Of a DNA stretch of 64,000 nt, positions 23,373 to 34,352 are shown in pieces. The notes under the pieces are model-generated. The model ran no database searches and was not told the DNA's origin. It saw only the letters and a list, made by a program, of their open reading frames with translations. The stretch lies in the NCBI GenBank assembly GCA_910589415.1, contig OU342638.1, positions 9,092,014 to 9,156,013 on the forward strand. The letters run 5' to 3'. The position numbers and the translations under genes are program-made. This DNA is from Malachius bipustulatus. Lineage: Eukaryota > Arthropoda > Insecta > Coleoptera > Melyridae. How positions within the stretch are numbered: the stretch's first letter is position 1; the number at the start of each line of letters is the position of its first letter.

Positions 23373-24557
23373 GCTGTGGCAGCGCCATCTAGTGTCGCGA
23401 GTTGTAACTAACACACTGCACCATAGTGATGTGCAACAGATAACAGTATCGAGTAGATATTGATACATTAGTCACAAGTATCTGATACGTTGAGTTGATT
23501 ACTTGATTACTTTTGCTTGCTTGATACTTCTTAATCATTATACCCAGACCCCGGACCCGATATTTCTCTATGGGATCGTTGAGTACCTACTGACTAGTTA
23601 TGCAAGGCTACTTCGGTCCTCTAAGAAAATTAAAAAAAGTAAAAATTTCAAGCCAGAAAACAAAAAAGGAATAATTATAGAATAGGTATACTTGACTCTT
23701 TAAAAATTATAAGTTATAAGTAATAACATAATATTATCAAATAAAAATGTAAATATGTAACTGTATTACATATAATGAAAAAATACCTGAGATGGAATGT
23801 GAAATAAGCAAAAAAAATTTTTTTTCATTTACTTCAGTCTTGTAAGAAAAAAAAAATGAAGATACCTACATAGGTATACGTACCGAACCGAAGTACGGAC
23901 AGAGATGCAATACAAGATACAAGGCCATATGGGCTAAAACATCACGTGGAACAAGGAACTATGATTATACATAATTCAGTTCCAGCACTCCAGGAGCAGG
24001 AGTTTATAGTAGAGATACCGTTCCGAGGGTCAGGGTATGCGTGTCGCGATTACGGCTCCGCTCCAGTCGGCGATGTGGCTATGGCTAAACAGTTCCAAAA
24101 TACCGGTATTTTGTCGCGGTATTTTTCTGTCGCGGTACCAGTTGGATTGGAACGGTCGTACTCTTCGGTAACAGTATTTCCCATCTCTATTCCGGGCCCA
24201 GTAGAACAACTGTAGCCGTCCTCGAGCCGCCAGGTTCGCTAGTGTCGCCTCGCTGCCGGTTTTCAGTCGAAGTTGGACGTATTATAAGACCCTTTCCTTT
24301 CAGGCACCTAAGCTGCTGCCAGGCGCACGAGTCGTACTGCGCTGTTGTTCCTTTGAGTTTGGGCGTCACGTCTTGCAGCTCGCTCGAGCGGTTTCCCCTT
24401 TCCCCTCGTGGACAAGCTAAAATGTCAAGTCTTCGCGCTCTTGCCGCCTTTTGCTGTTTCGTAGAGGTTATGATTATGGGTCTTAATTGAAATTTGAAAA
24501 TTAAAATTATTATTTGTGTGTGTTTATTATTATACCTATCTCGAAAATTGAGAAAAT
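23373..24557. other. Unassigned DNA and promoter-like GC-rich leader
   Basis: At 23895-24195 a hAT-like segment is suggested: cagagatgcaatacaag near the left and gtatttcccatctct near the right, with ggtattttgtcgcgGTATTTT-type repeats between; no matching duplication found. From 24200 to 24430 the DNA is distinctly GC-rich and precedes the small gene at 24558, as a promoter and leader would. Confidence 0.4.
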
Positions 24558-24812
24558 ATGGCAAGTAATAAAGAACTTGCAATCTTAGACCCTGAAACAG
24601 GAATAACATACGAGTTGGTTGTGAGTGAAAATGATTTCCTTCGAGCTAATGACGGTAACTATTATTATTACCTTTAAATATGCATTGGTTTTTATTTACA
24701 TTAAGTCGCAAAGTATCATCAACACATCTGGATCCCTCGACATGTAGAACTGCTTATTGACGGGTGGAAAAATCGTCTAAGAACTCGAAAATGGTATATT
24801 AACGCTACTTAA
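24558..24812 (+). CDS. Small two-exon gene, Myb/SANT- or MADF-like DNA-binding start
   Basis: Exon 1 24558-24654 (MASNKELAILDPETGI...SENDFLRAND) and exon 2 24706-24812 join in phase across a 51-bp intron (donor GTAACT, acceptor TTAAG; junction codon GTC). Exon 2 encodes VAKYHQHIWIPRHVELLI, DGWKNRLRTRKW and a stop; the spaced Trp residues with Leu-Leu-Ile suit the first two helices of a Myb/SANT-like or MADF module that binds DNA in transposon accessory proteins. The product (about 67 residues) ends early; a possible donor at GTATAT after RKW suggests a longer original. Exon 2 and its downstream ~800 bp recur at 30382-31239, where exon 1 is missing. Confidence 0.45.
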
Positions 24813-25608
24813 CTCTACTGATGGTTCACAAGCCTTCCTAATAAATGCATGGGATCTAACGGGGGACACAAACTAACTGAAATCGTAAATGAACCGATTC
24901 CATGAAACAAATTGAATAATAATAAATTATTATGTCAATTACAGAAGAACCGATTCCGTTAGCAAAGAAACTTTATATTGCCACAGTTTATGCCGTCAGG
25001 TATGCTTACAATGGGAATGGGACGTACTGTTGAAATTTGTCACAGTAGGTATTTGCAATTCTCATAACAGCATGTTAAATACATCTATTAACATTTAACC
25101 GATCTAAAAAACGTTCAGAAGTATATTTTATCTTTGAAAAATCTAGATTCTAACTAATTATAGTGAGGAATAGTGGAATAGGAATAGTGTAACTGAGTTA
25201 AATAAATAAACCAAGAAAACCTGCCATTTTACTTCCTTACTCAACCTTATTTAACATTAATTTCCGTCCAGATAAACACAATAAAATTCGAAATAAATAG
25301 GTCACCTAAAATGTAGGGTTAGGGTTACCAATAATAATTATAATACTCATTCAATCAATGAAAAATGAGGCATACATTATTTATTATTATTTAGTAATAA
25401 TTACATAATTAGATACATAAGTTATTATTAACTGCTTAAGAAATAATAATCATAAATTTGAATTGTTTATTATTTGTTTTCTTTAGATTCTTTACGTACT
25501 TTCCTTTCTTTACATTCTTTATCTCGAAAAAAGTCCATGTAAAGAATGAATTCTTTTCCCGTAAAGAATCGCGTAAAGAATAGAGGTAAAGAATACGGCA
25601 CATCACTG
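24813..25608. mobile_element. Right end of a CAGTGATGTGCC-family hAT-type element (copy N1)
   Basis: This stretch matches 30480-31239 at high identity, ends in ..GGCACATCACTG (25597-25608) and is rich in TTCTTTACG/CGTAAAGAA near its end. It is the right-hand end of a copy whose left end was not identified. A telomere-like phrase (tagggttagggttacc, 25315) occurs once and is shared by all copies. Confidence 0.7.
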
Positions 25609-25929
25609 GTGAGCAGTGATGTGCCTTTACGCGTAAAGAATTCAGCCTCTACGTTTGACGTAAAGAATGTAAAGAATACGTAAACAATATGTAAAGAATG
25701 TAAACCATAAAGAACGAAAACATGAAAACAACGGAAAAGCAAGGTTATGTTCTATGTTTGTTTTGATTTTTTGATAACAAATTATAATTATGTTATTTTA
25801 TTATATTATTAATTTTCATGGAATCCCACTACCACACACGATAGATTACGATGGTTGGCAGAAGTCAAAACTCAGGAATATTCTGAGCTCCAGCTCACTG
25901 AAATTAAAATAGATAACAATAAAAATTAG

Positions 25930-26056
25930 ATATGCTGCTTTATGTGTTGTGGAACATGCGAATATGTGAGAAATACCTTGCTAAATACTGCTGTTTCTAG
26001 ATTAAAGGCACATAACATTAATAGGCAAGTTAAAGTCAATTTGTTGCTGACGGAGT
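25930..26056 (+). pseudogene. BED-type zinc finger exon of the N2 element
   Basis: Preceded by acceptor aaaattag and followed by donor ga/GTAAGA. The frame reads ICCFMCCGTCEYVRN, then LNTAVSRLKAHNINRQ: a Cys-x-x-Cys pair followed about 25 residues later by the Leu-x-x-His-x-x-x pattern of a BED finger, the DNA-binding module of hAT transposases. Inverted copy at about 38220-38320. No DDE or dimerisation domain is recognised in the rest of N2, so the element is probably non-autonomous now. Confidence 0.5.
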
Positions 26057-26362
26057 AAGATATATTATATTATATACTTTATTTTTTATTTAGATGGATT
26101 CCACCAAGTCAAAATTCTAGGGGAACGATTGGCAACAAGACTGATTAGGTTGGTTGTGGTGATATTTATTACTAGAATAGTCACTAGAATAGTTCCTAAA
26201 CTAATTTAGGTTATGTCGATTACTTGAGATGTCATTTCATTTAAAAATACAAAATCAAAAGAGCTACACTCAAACGCAATTTTTTCATATGTAGACTTCA
26301 AAAGTTTAGAGGCATTTATAAATGTAAGTACCTATTTACTTTTACAAGTCTTATGTACACAG

Positions 26363-27115
26363 CAGTGATGCAAAAATACGGTATTTTATTTTTTTTGTAT
26401 TATACAGCGTATAATACGGTTTAAAATACCGTATAATACAAATTTGAAGGTTACCAAAAATTACGGTCACTTGTCAATTGTCTCCTGTCATTGATCAATT
26501 CATTATCCAGACTACAAATTCTTAACCAAGCTTTTATTTTTGTTATTTAAGAAAGAGGGATCTTCCTTTTCCTTCGGTCTTAACTGTGTAGATAAGACAA
26601 ATTCGTTCCACTCCGATGGCGATAATTATTGGCTTATCCAGCCTATCCTAAGCAAGCTCATCCAGCCAGCCACACACTTGATAAATAGTTAAATAGACGA
26701 ACACACTTACCTTTTAATCAGAAATTCAGGCCGAATCAGCAGGAGTCAAATAAATAACAAGGAACTTCGAAAATACAAAAGTTTTTTTCATTTTAAATTC
26801 ATAAACTTATAATTAGATGGCATCAAAATACCTACCTAGTACCAGTACTACCTGCTATGTAATTATAAAGGAATTCCTACCGAGATACCTACGGCGGTTT
26901 GTTTTTTGCTGAATTTTTGAAAAATCATGAAAAGTAATCATGGTATGGACGGTCTCGGTTCTGTCACTTCTGTCAGTTCTGTCATTTGGGAAGGTCTATT
27001 TCAGAGAGTTCTTCTTTTTGTTTTTAATACCGGTATAAAATGTGCTGGTATAATACAAAAAATACGTATTATACAAGTGTATAATACAACGTGTATAATA
27101 CAATTCGCATCACTG
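26363..27115. mobile_element. hAT-type MITE with GTATAATAC arrays, nested in N2
   Basis: Ends CAGTGATGCAAAAATACGG and (right, inward) CAGTGATGCGAATTGTATT, flanked by the perfect 8-bp duplication GTACACAG (26355-26362, 27116-27123). Subterminal DNA repeats gtataatac/ATACCG. 753 bp; no transposase. Confidence 0.92.
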
Positions 27116-27123
27116 GTACACAG

Positions 27124-27950
27124 TTACCCTTATTAATTATATATTATACCCTTCCCTTATTAATTTTATGTAAAAATATTGAAAATAGAAGATTTATTGA
27201 CAAATAGGTACTTACATTATTCAATCATGTTTCAAGATTCTCTTTAGATATTTCCGAATAACTATTTCTAAGAAATCCGATTAAACTGTATTGTTGTTTA
27301 ATTTGGAGAAAGATCTTTCAATAAGAATAATAATATTGTTCATAGCATTTGAGCATTCATTCTTTTCTTTCTTTTGAAATAAATTTACCTTTCCACTTCA
27401 GCATTTTATTAATTTTGAATTTAATTTAATTTGTCAGTTTGACAACTTCATCAACAAACTGTTCAATTAGTTCCTTGGCGTTTTCGCTGTGACTAGAGTA
27501 CCGACTGAGGAGCCCGACTCTGTTTTCGCAAAACGTCATTAGATAAATTATTCATGCCAAACAACAGTTAAATTTATGCTCAAAAGATGAATAACTACTA
27601 GAAATGGACCATTTTCAAAGAAAATTGACTTAAATTTTTTTAATTTCCATTTTATAACAATGCAACAAGGAAACATGTTTTGCAGGTGACGTCATAGCTG
27701 TACCTGAGTCGGGAGTGTGTTGCCGTAACTCTAGTCACAACGTAGATTTTTTTCAAGGTTAAGGAAACAGGCAACCATCAGAGAATATCAAAATTACTGT
27801 TTAGAGATTGCACAGGCTACCAGCTTGACAGCTGTTTGACAAGTCCATCTAAATAAAAAATAACGTATACTTATATTCAGGTCTTGATTTTTATTCGCAC
27901 TTCACTTCAAGCATCATTTTTCCACATTTTAGAAATAATACCTGAGGTCC
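27124..27950. other. N2 interior, unassigned
   Basis: No ORF of note. This part together with 26088-27123 is absent from the inverted relative, whose sequence passes directly from a position like 26088 to one like 27865. Confidence 0.4.
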
Positions 27951-27954
27951 TCCT

Positions 27955-28604
27955 GAACCAGCAGATTTAATTCCCACTACTTTGAGTAGTAATTATGATT
28001 TATCAGAAGTAAAAGTTCAAAAACGTTAACATTGGACAGCGAAAATCAAAATTCTTTCTGATAATGAATCATTCCGATCATTCGTACCAATCGTACCACT
28101 GCCAATTTGTGAGACAAGCTTGGAAGAGGGAATTAATACAATAAGTTACGAATATATTTCTTCAGAACCTAGCTAGAGAAGAATTTTGTGAAGAATTTTT
28201 TCATGACAACATGTACATGTCGAAGTAGAGGTGGAGCTGGAAACAGAGCAGGTTTATAAAGTATGTTTGAAACTTTATGGTTGATTTTATAATATTTGTA
28301 TTTATTAATTTTATTATTATTATCTTCTAAGACTGATTTGTATACTGTGTATATATTGCAACCTACTAAATGTAGACAGTAAATAAATTCTAATTATAAA
28401 AAAAATTTAGTGAAGTACTGATTATACTTATTTATTTCAGGGTTTTGCTTCAAGTTTTTACTATGCACCAGCACCACCGACATCGAACACGTCATTTGGC
28501 GTTTCACTGCAGTCACCATCTGCTAGTCTTGCTAGACCACTTTCTGATCTGGCGAGACTAGCTCTGGCCTCTGGCATATCATCATCAAATAATATGGATT
28601 CAAG
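27955..28604 (+). pseudogene. Exons of unknown protein in N2
   Basis: Two exon-like stretches. The first (about 27955-28260) encodes in broken frames PPEPADLIPTTLSS and ESFRSFVPIVPLPICE, then SEP; it holds stops here but is cleaner in the inverted copy (37712-37990), where YEYISSEPENHLEKYFVKKF is read. The second begins after acceptor tttcag at 28441 and encodes SSFYYAPAPPTSNTSFGV and a Ser/Leu/Ala-rich segment up to the hAT insertion at 28605, after which the frame resumes (30378) into the IWIPQHVELLIDGWKN exon. No family recognised. Confidence 0.4.
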
Positions 28605-28790
28605 CAGAGCTGGCCATGTACTCGAGTACTTTACTCGTTTTTTTGTCACGAATAAAAAAACTACTCGTAATTTTTTACTCACAAGTACTTTCCATCCAAA
28701 ATACTTACTACTCGTACGGATAAGTACAATTACAACTACTCAAGAAATTTTACTCGTCAAATACGGATATTTTTTACGGATAGTAATGAC

Positions 28791-29595
28791 CAGTGTTGTG
28801 ACCGATCTAGATCTTTTGATCTAGATCACTGATCTAGATCATATATTGAGATCTATGATCTGATCTAGATTCTTTTGACATGAAAGATCTATGATCTGAT
28901 CTAGATCAGTTTTTTTCGATCTATGATCTTTTTTCTAGATCCTTTTTTATTGATAAAGATTTTTCAATAAAAATGCAAGTTTAATGAAATTAAAGCTGAC
29001 TAAATATACAATCTCACGTACTGTTTACGATTGTAATGATTTCGATGCTTATACACCATGACACAGAATAATAACCATGATTACTTGCTTTTTGTTTTAT
29101 TTATTTGGCCGTGCCAAAGGCAAGGCACAGTATAATAAGATAGTCTGTGAGGATAAGGGCATGTGTGTATATGGTGCACAGTGAAGAAAGAAAAAACTCC
29201 TAGCCTTATTTTGTAAAAATAACTGATGAAACAAATAAAAGATACAGCCATGATACAACATACAACTACACAAGGTATGTCAGCCTGAGACTGAAAACTC
29301 GTCCGCGCTGCGCATGACGTCACTATGGAGATGGTAATCCAACCGTTAACGTAACACTTGAAAATATTTGAAGGTGGAAGTCAACATTTGTGGGGTATAA
29401 TGAAAACTTTGAAATTTTGTTGAAAAAAAAATTGATCTATTTAGTGATCTAAAACTCAGATCTTTTATTTGATGATCTGATCTTTGATCTAGATCATTTT
29501 CAATTTCGAGATCTATGATCTGATCTAGATCTCTAATTTTTAAATGATCTTTGATCTGATCTAGATCTTCTTAGAAATGATCTTTCCCAACACTG
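28791..29595. mobile_element. hAT-type element with GATCTAGATC arrays, nested in copy B
   Basis: Ends CAGTGTTGTGACC and (right, inward) CAGTGTTGGGAAAG; perfect 8-bp duplication GTAATGAC (28783-28790, 29596-29603). The outer about 150 bp on each side consist largely of GATCTAGATC/GATCTATGATCT repeats, likely transposase-binding sites. 805 bp, no transposase. Confidence 0.93.
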
Positions 29596-29659
29596 GTAAT
29601 GACGTCATGCAGTCAGCAGGGAACCGATCTGAAAACGAGTTCACCGTCCTGCGCAATTA

Positions 29660-29915
29660 AAGGGCTCGGTGCAAAAACCAGTCAACTCCATTTTTATAAA
29701 TTTTTAATCCAAGCAGACTTTCAAAAAATTTTTTGATGTGTCTGAGAAAAATTTATCTTTCAGTTTATTATTAAATCACTGCCAATAAGTCCCAATATTT
29801 AATGGTCAATTTTGTTCGAATCAAAACTTTGTCAAATAACATTCTTAGAAAGTTTTTTTTTGATTTCCCACAAATTATAAAAAATGGAGTTGACTGGTTT
29901 TTGCACCGAGCCCTT
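29660..29915. repeat. Foldback MITE AAGGGCTCGGTGC..., nested in copy B
   Basis: Arms of about 40 bp (AAGGGCTCGGTGCAAAAACC and its reverse complement, including the phrase for gtcaactccattttta) enclose about 175 bp. CAATT flanks both sides (29654-29658, 29916-29920) and copy A shows the uninterrupted gcaattgcac, confirming insertion with a 5-bp duplication. Confidence 0.8.
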
Positions 29916-30377
29916 CAATTGCACTGTCACTGACACTATAGTAATGTCAGTGTCACTATTCAAATTCATTTCAGTCAGTCCTCTCATCTCTCTCAATCTC
30001 AATCAATCGCTATACTAACTTCAATTCAAAAGTATCAAAAACAATTCGAAAACGATCTACGGAACGGATTTGTACCTATGCTCTCACTCGTATTTAGCTG
30101 TCACAAGCCTGACGTCATAGGCTGGCTGCGCCTTGACCACTGACATGACATGAGTGACATGCCTTCGTTTATTGGTATCATGATAGATCATGCGCACGAC
30201 ACGAATAAAACTACTCGTACTTGTTACTCGTGTTTTCACGAGTATTACTCGTACTCGTCCACCTGTTTGTGCCAAAGTACTTACGAGTAAATACTTACGA
30301 GTACATTTTCCAAGTACTCGTACTCGAATTATTTACGAGTACTCTTTTCAGTACTCGTGCCCAGCTCTGGATTCAAG

Positions 30378-30480
30378 TTACCCAGTCGCAAAGTATCATC
30401 AACACATCTGGATCCCTCAACATGTAGAACTGCTTATTGACGGGTGGAAAAATCGTCTAAGAACTCGAAAATGGTCTTAT
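30378..30480 (+). pseudogene. Second copy of the Myb/SANT- or MADF-like exon
   Basis: Matches exon 2 of the gene at 24558-24812 (KYHQHIWIPQHVELLI, DGWKNRLRTRKW) but is preceded by acceptor ttacccag and the N2 exon at 28441-28604 rather than by a MASNK-type first exon. Exon 2 after RKW differs by a short indel. This looks like the parent arrangement, with the hAT copy B inserted eight bases before the acceptor. Confidence 0.45.
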
Positions 30481-31239
30481 TAACGCTACATAACTCTACT
30501 GGTTCACAAGCCTTCCTAATAAATGCATGGGATCTAACGGGGGAGACAAACTAACTGAAATCGTAAATGAACCGAATCCGTTAGCAAAGAAACTTTATAT
30601 TGCCACAGTTTATGCCGTCAGCTATGCTTACAATGGGAATGGGACGTACTGTTGAAATTTGTCACTGTAGGTAATTGCAATTCTCACAACAGCATGTTAA
30701 ATACATCGGTTAACATTTAACCGATCTAAAAAACGTTCACAAGTGTATTTATCTTTGAAAAATCTAGATTCTAACTAATTATAGTGACGAATACTGGAAT
30801 ACGAATAGTGTAACTGAATTAAATAAATAAACCAAGAAAACCTGCCATTTTACTTCCTTACTCAACCTTATTTAACATTAATTTCCGTTCCGTCCAGATA
30901 ATCACAATAAAATTCGAAATAAATAGGTCACCTAAAGTGTAGGGTTAGGGTTACCAATAATTATTATAATACTCATTCAATCAATGAAAAATGAGGCATA
31001 CATTATTTATTATTATTTAGTAATAATTACATAATTAGATACATAAGTTATTATTAACTGCTTAAGAAATAATAATCATAAATTTGAATTGTTTATTATT
31101 TGTTTTCTTTAGATTCTTTACGTACTTTCCTTTCTTTACATTCTTTATCTCGAAAAAAATCCATGTAAAGAATGAATTCTTTTCCCGTAAAGAATCGCGT
31201 AAAGAATAGAGGTGGCGTAAAGAATACGGCACATCACTG

Positions 31240-31459
31240 GTGACCAGTCCAGTGACCACTGACCAGCACTGAATTGTGAGTTGTGACTGATGTGGATGTG
31301 CCGTCGCCGTGTGCGTGTGCCGTATTTCATATTCTTTTTTATCTCTACTCTTTACACGAATCTTTACGGGTAAACAATTCATTCTTTACATGGACTTTTT
31401 TGAAGGTAAAGAATGCAAAGAACGTAAAGAACGTAAAGAATGTAAACAAAACAAACAAT
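31240..31459. repeat. Duplicated segment next to N2, repeated at 36046-36262
   Basis: The 220 bp from ccagtccagtgaccactgac to gtaaacaaaacaaacaat recur at 36042-36262 with a few changes. It contains GTAAAGAA arrays and reads as the end region of another CAGTGATGTGCC-family copy. The AGACGCCG element lies between the two copies. Confidence 0.7.
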
Positions 31460-32156
31460 AGACGCCGTCAGTGTGACGTCACAGGGCGGAGCTAAGTGGG
31501 TCTGGTTCCATACAAACAAACCCTTCACGTGGTCATTGTTGTCAGTTGTCGTGTTTTTTCCTGAAGTTTGACGTGATGTTTTCACCCCCGCCACCGCCAG
31601 TCGCCAATCGCCATTGACATCGAAGTGATTAGTGAAGCCATTACTGAAGTCATTAGTGATGCCAATGATGCCATTACCCATACAGCACAAAACATTCTGA
31701 GAATATTCTATTTAGGTACAAATATACCAATTTAAGAATATTCTACCAGAATATTCTTAGAATATTCATAGCATATTAACAAACGAATGAGAATATTCTA
31801 TTTAAGTGACAAATATACCAACTTAAGAATATTCTTTAAAAATATTCTTAGAATATTCACAGAATGTGCTCAGGTTAGGTTAGGAATAGTTCCTTTGTTG
31901 AGGTTGGCAACATGTGACAATAAGGGACATGGGCAATGCCTGCTGTCAGACGACGAACAGCATTAGGTTGTCCAAGATGCTGTCAAAATGGATTCAATAT
32001 GGCCGCCTGTAGAACTGAACAGCTCTTATTGAAAGTGGTGTGGATTATTAAGATAACATTATTTGTTTATTTCTTTTTTATATACTTAAAAGTTGAAGTC
32101 TTTTAAAAGGTCATATACAATCTCTTATTCCCTATTAAATTGGTTTTGGGTTAAAA

Positions 32157-32943
32157 ATGCCTACCGCCTGCTGTTGTGTTGTAATAAAGTGTGGAAACCG
32201 TGGAGATCGCGATTTTGAGCATCGCAAAGATCTCAATGAACTTTCTAAAAAAGACGTGTGAAATGGCTTCAAGCAATTAGAAGATCTGATTTATCAGAAA
32301 CAACCTAATATGCCAGGGTTTGCAGCAAACATTTTTTGTCTGGTAAGCTGATACTGATACGCATTTATGTAATAATATGTACCTATATCCTACCTACCTA
32401 ATCGGATATTTTTTCCTGTAGATGTAAATGGACCCCGTTATGCAATAGGGAACCAACTGACATTCTGCGAAAAAATGAGATAATTTGTATTTCTAGCTTA
32501 ACTAGGGTTCTAAACGTTTTGCAATAGAGGAGCCAAGTGTTGGAGCTCTGCTTACACCATCTATTGATCACATGCACCAACTGAAAAATTTAGAAGGCAT
32601 GTAGGTACTACATTTTTACTACATCAGTAATTTCTCATTTAACTCAGTTGTATTTCTGTTGGTTGGTTCCCTATTGCAAAAGGGGGTCCAAATGCAATGT
32701 TATAACGATGATAAAAAAATACTCTGTTCACTTCAAATTCTTGATTTCGATATTTAAATTTTAGGAAAACCATCAGCATTAGTTGATGAAAATTGAAAAC
32801 GATCCTGACAGGTTTCCTTCTTTGGCTATGGGATATAATAACTCAGATGTTGCTTTAAAAAGGGCTAAAGATGATCTGCTCAGAAAGAATACAATACAGA
32901 GTTGAGAAAAGAAGAAAAAGTTCAAAATGAGAGTATTTCGGAG
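32157..32943 (+). pseudogene. THAP-domain protein, broken, two exons
   Basis: ATG at 32157 (MPTACC..IKCGNRGDRD, the first Cys pair). After a frameshift the same exon reads VKWLQAIRRSDLS, a stop, then RVCSKHFLSG: the invariant Trp, and the Cys-x-x-His-Phe end of a THAP finger. Donor GTAAGC follows at 32343; the next exon starts after ttttag at 32765 with GKPSALVDE and, after another frameshift, NDPDRFPSLAMGYNN, as in THAP proteins where the finger is followed by a Trp/Phe-Pro-Ser-Leu segment. At least two frameshifts and one stop: not functional. Confidence 0.8.
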
Positions 32944-33620
32944 GTACTTAATTTGTGATATTTTTTGAGTTTATTTATTTATTAATTTCGTTAACTTGAG
33001 AGTTTTTATTTATGTCCTACCTAGGTGACAAATCATGGAGAGTCCTCCAGTAGTGCTGTACAGTAGTCCAGTACCTATCTCTGTTCTGTACAGGAGATGA
33101 CATAACACAAATGTTACCTACTGTCTTCTATATAGTGGCCTAGATATTCAGGGTTGGTGCCCTTTTCTTTTTACGAAAGTTTTTTTTTTATTGTTAAATA
33201 TTTATCTGTTATTTTATTCCAACTTAATTTAATTATGACTTGAAGTTGCGTTAAAAACCTTTCGCACATCAATCTCATAAATACAGTATTCTTATGCGTT
33301 CATTCAATTTTGAATACTTTCACCGTTTTTTAAATTGGCTTTCTGAATTTTTTAGTGACACGATCATATTAGTACTATAGTATTATTAAAGTTACCTACT
33401 GTAAAAATTTCAGTCTCCAATAAATTAATATATAAAATAATAATTGTGTTTTTATAAAACTGTAATTTTATTGACAACTTTGTAATGAGCACCAGCTTAT
33501 GTTACAATAAAGTATATTATGTTCATTATAATAAATAAAATGTATGTTTCTGAAGTTGTTGATTTTTTCTACAATTGATATGTTATCCCCATGCTGAAGC
33601 TATTATGAAGTTTCATAAAC

Positions 33621-33971
33621 TTATGGTAGGAGTGATAATGGTGATTGACCTTCAATGGCAGGAATTTCGTCAACAGAATAAGACGGCTTTTCTACATTGG
33701 ATTTTTTATTTAATTCCATTTCACTAATAAGTCGAACAATTGGAACTTCTGATATTTTTGGAACGTTCCATGCTGCCACAGCATCTGTACACGATGAGAT
33801 GGTTTTTGTTCTGTGATTATGCTCCACTGTGAACAGCAAAGCAGCAACATGACTACAAACTTCAGAGAGCCCAGCCATGCAGGTGCAATGGCCACAATTT
33901 ATGACACCGTCTTCTTCACAGATAATTCAAGCAAGCAAGGCGGTTTGTTCATTCGTTGAGAATGCTTTACC
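33621..33971 (-). pseudogene. SWIM-type zinc-finger exon (THAP/SWIM/YqaJ-type protein)
   Basis: Starts after acceptor gtttag (33971). The frame reads GKAFSTNEQT, one in-frame TGA where Trp is usual, ICEEDGVINCGHCTCMAGL, SEVCSHVAALLF and SSCTDAVAAWNVP. The pattern Cys-x-Cys ... Cys-x-His (CTC ... CSH) is the SWIM zinc-binding motif, and this arrangement is what I know from arthropod and cnidarian proteins that continue into a YqaJ-type nuclease. Here a stop comes about 45 residues after the SWIM segment and no nuclease part is found, so the end is lost. Confidence 0.75.
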
Positions 33972-34064
33972 CTAAACAAAAAACAATACATTAATAAAAA
34001 CAAGTTAATGATCAAGATATTTTATTGCTATGGGTCATAGGAGGATAGTATTTTCATTTTACCT

Positions 34065-34352
34065 TTCCAATGAAGATCACACATGATTAGCAATTTGCTT
34101 CAATCCCATTAAATGCAAAAGCCTGCACTTGTAGCCGCTTAAACTTTTATAAGCCTTCATTTGTTCTTTTGTATAAAAACTGTGTGGCTCAACACTAAAT
34201 ACGACACGATGTCTGGTGAAGAAACAGGTGGTCCAGGATCCTCTGGAGTTAAGAAAAATGGATCAACGCCGTTCAAGATCCTAATTTTTTCTTTATAGCG
34301 AACCATAATGTCGGAAGCACCACTTTCTAAAGATAGCAGGTAATCATACTTT
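34065..34352 (-). pseudogene. Upstream exon of the SWIM-type protein
   Basis: Minus-strand frame with GASDIMVRYKEKIRILNGVD, PFFLTPEDP, SSPDIVSYLVLSH, and after a frameshift KEQMKAYKSLSGY. These are the conserved stretches that precede the SWIM domain in the same protein family (DIV.YLV, then ..KAYKSLEAYN). One frameshift and a stop make it a pseudogene. Confidence 0.65.

Larger units (their letters stand above)
28605..30369. mobile_element. hAT-type non-autonomous element, copy B (inverted relative to copy A)
   Basis: Starts CAGAGCTGGCCATGTACTC and ends in the reverse complement of CAGAGCTGGGCACGAGTAC; perfect 8-bp duplication GATTCAAG (28597-28604, 30370-30377). It shares its ACGAGTA-rich ends with copy A (15749-17356) and keeps the site that in copy A is occupied by the AGACGCCG element. 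It in turn hosts a GATCTAGATC element (28791-29595) and a foldback (29660-29915). Confidence 0.93.
25614..31239. mobile_element. CAGTGATGTGCC-family hAT-type element, copy N2 (with nested insertions)
   Basis: Left end CAGTGATGTGCCTTTACGCG, right end the reverse complement of CAGTGATGTGCCGTATTC; subterminal arrays of GTAAAGAAT. The body has exon-like pieces (25930-26056, 27960-28260, 28441-28604 and 30378-30480) and two nested hAT-type elements (26363-27115, 28605-30369). Without these it is about 3.1 kb. An inverted relative lies at 36046-38640. The 8 bp at its two borders do not match (ctggtgag/gtgaccag), so a rearrangement or an older junction is possible. Confidence 0.65.

Noticed and set aside
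23503..24490. Several frames around the GC-rich leader (24187-24609 minus, 24242-24490 plus)
   Set aside because: Overlapping frames on both strands in GC-rich DNA with few stops; no domain; better explained as promoter and leader.
25310..25335. Telomere-like tagggttagggttacc
   Set aside because: Only two units, present at the same place in every copy of the same transposon family.
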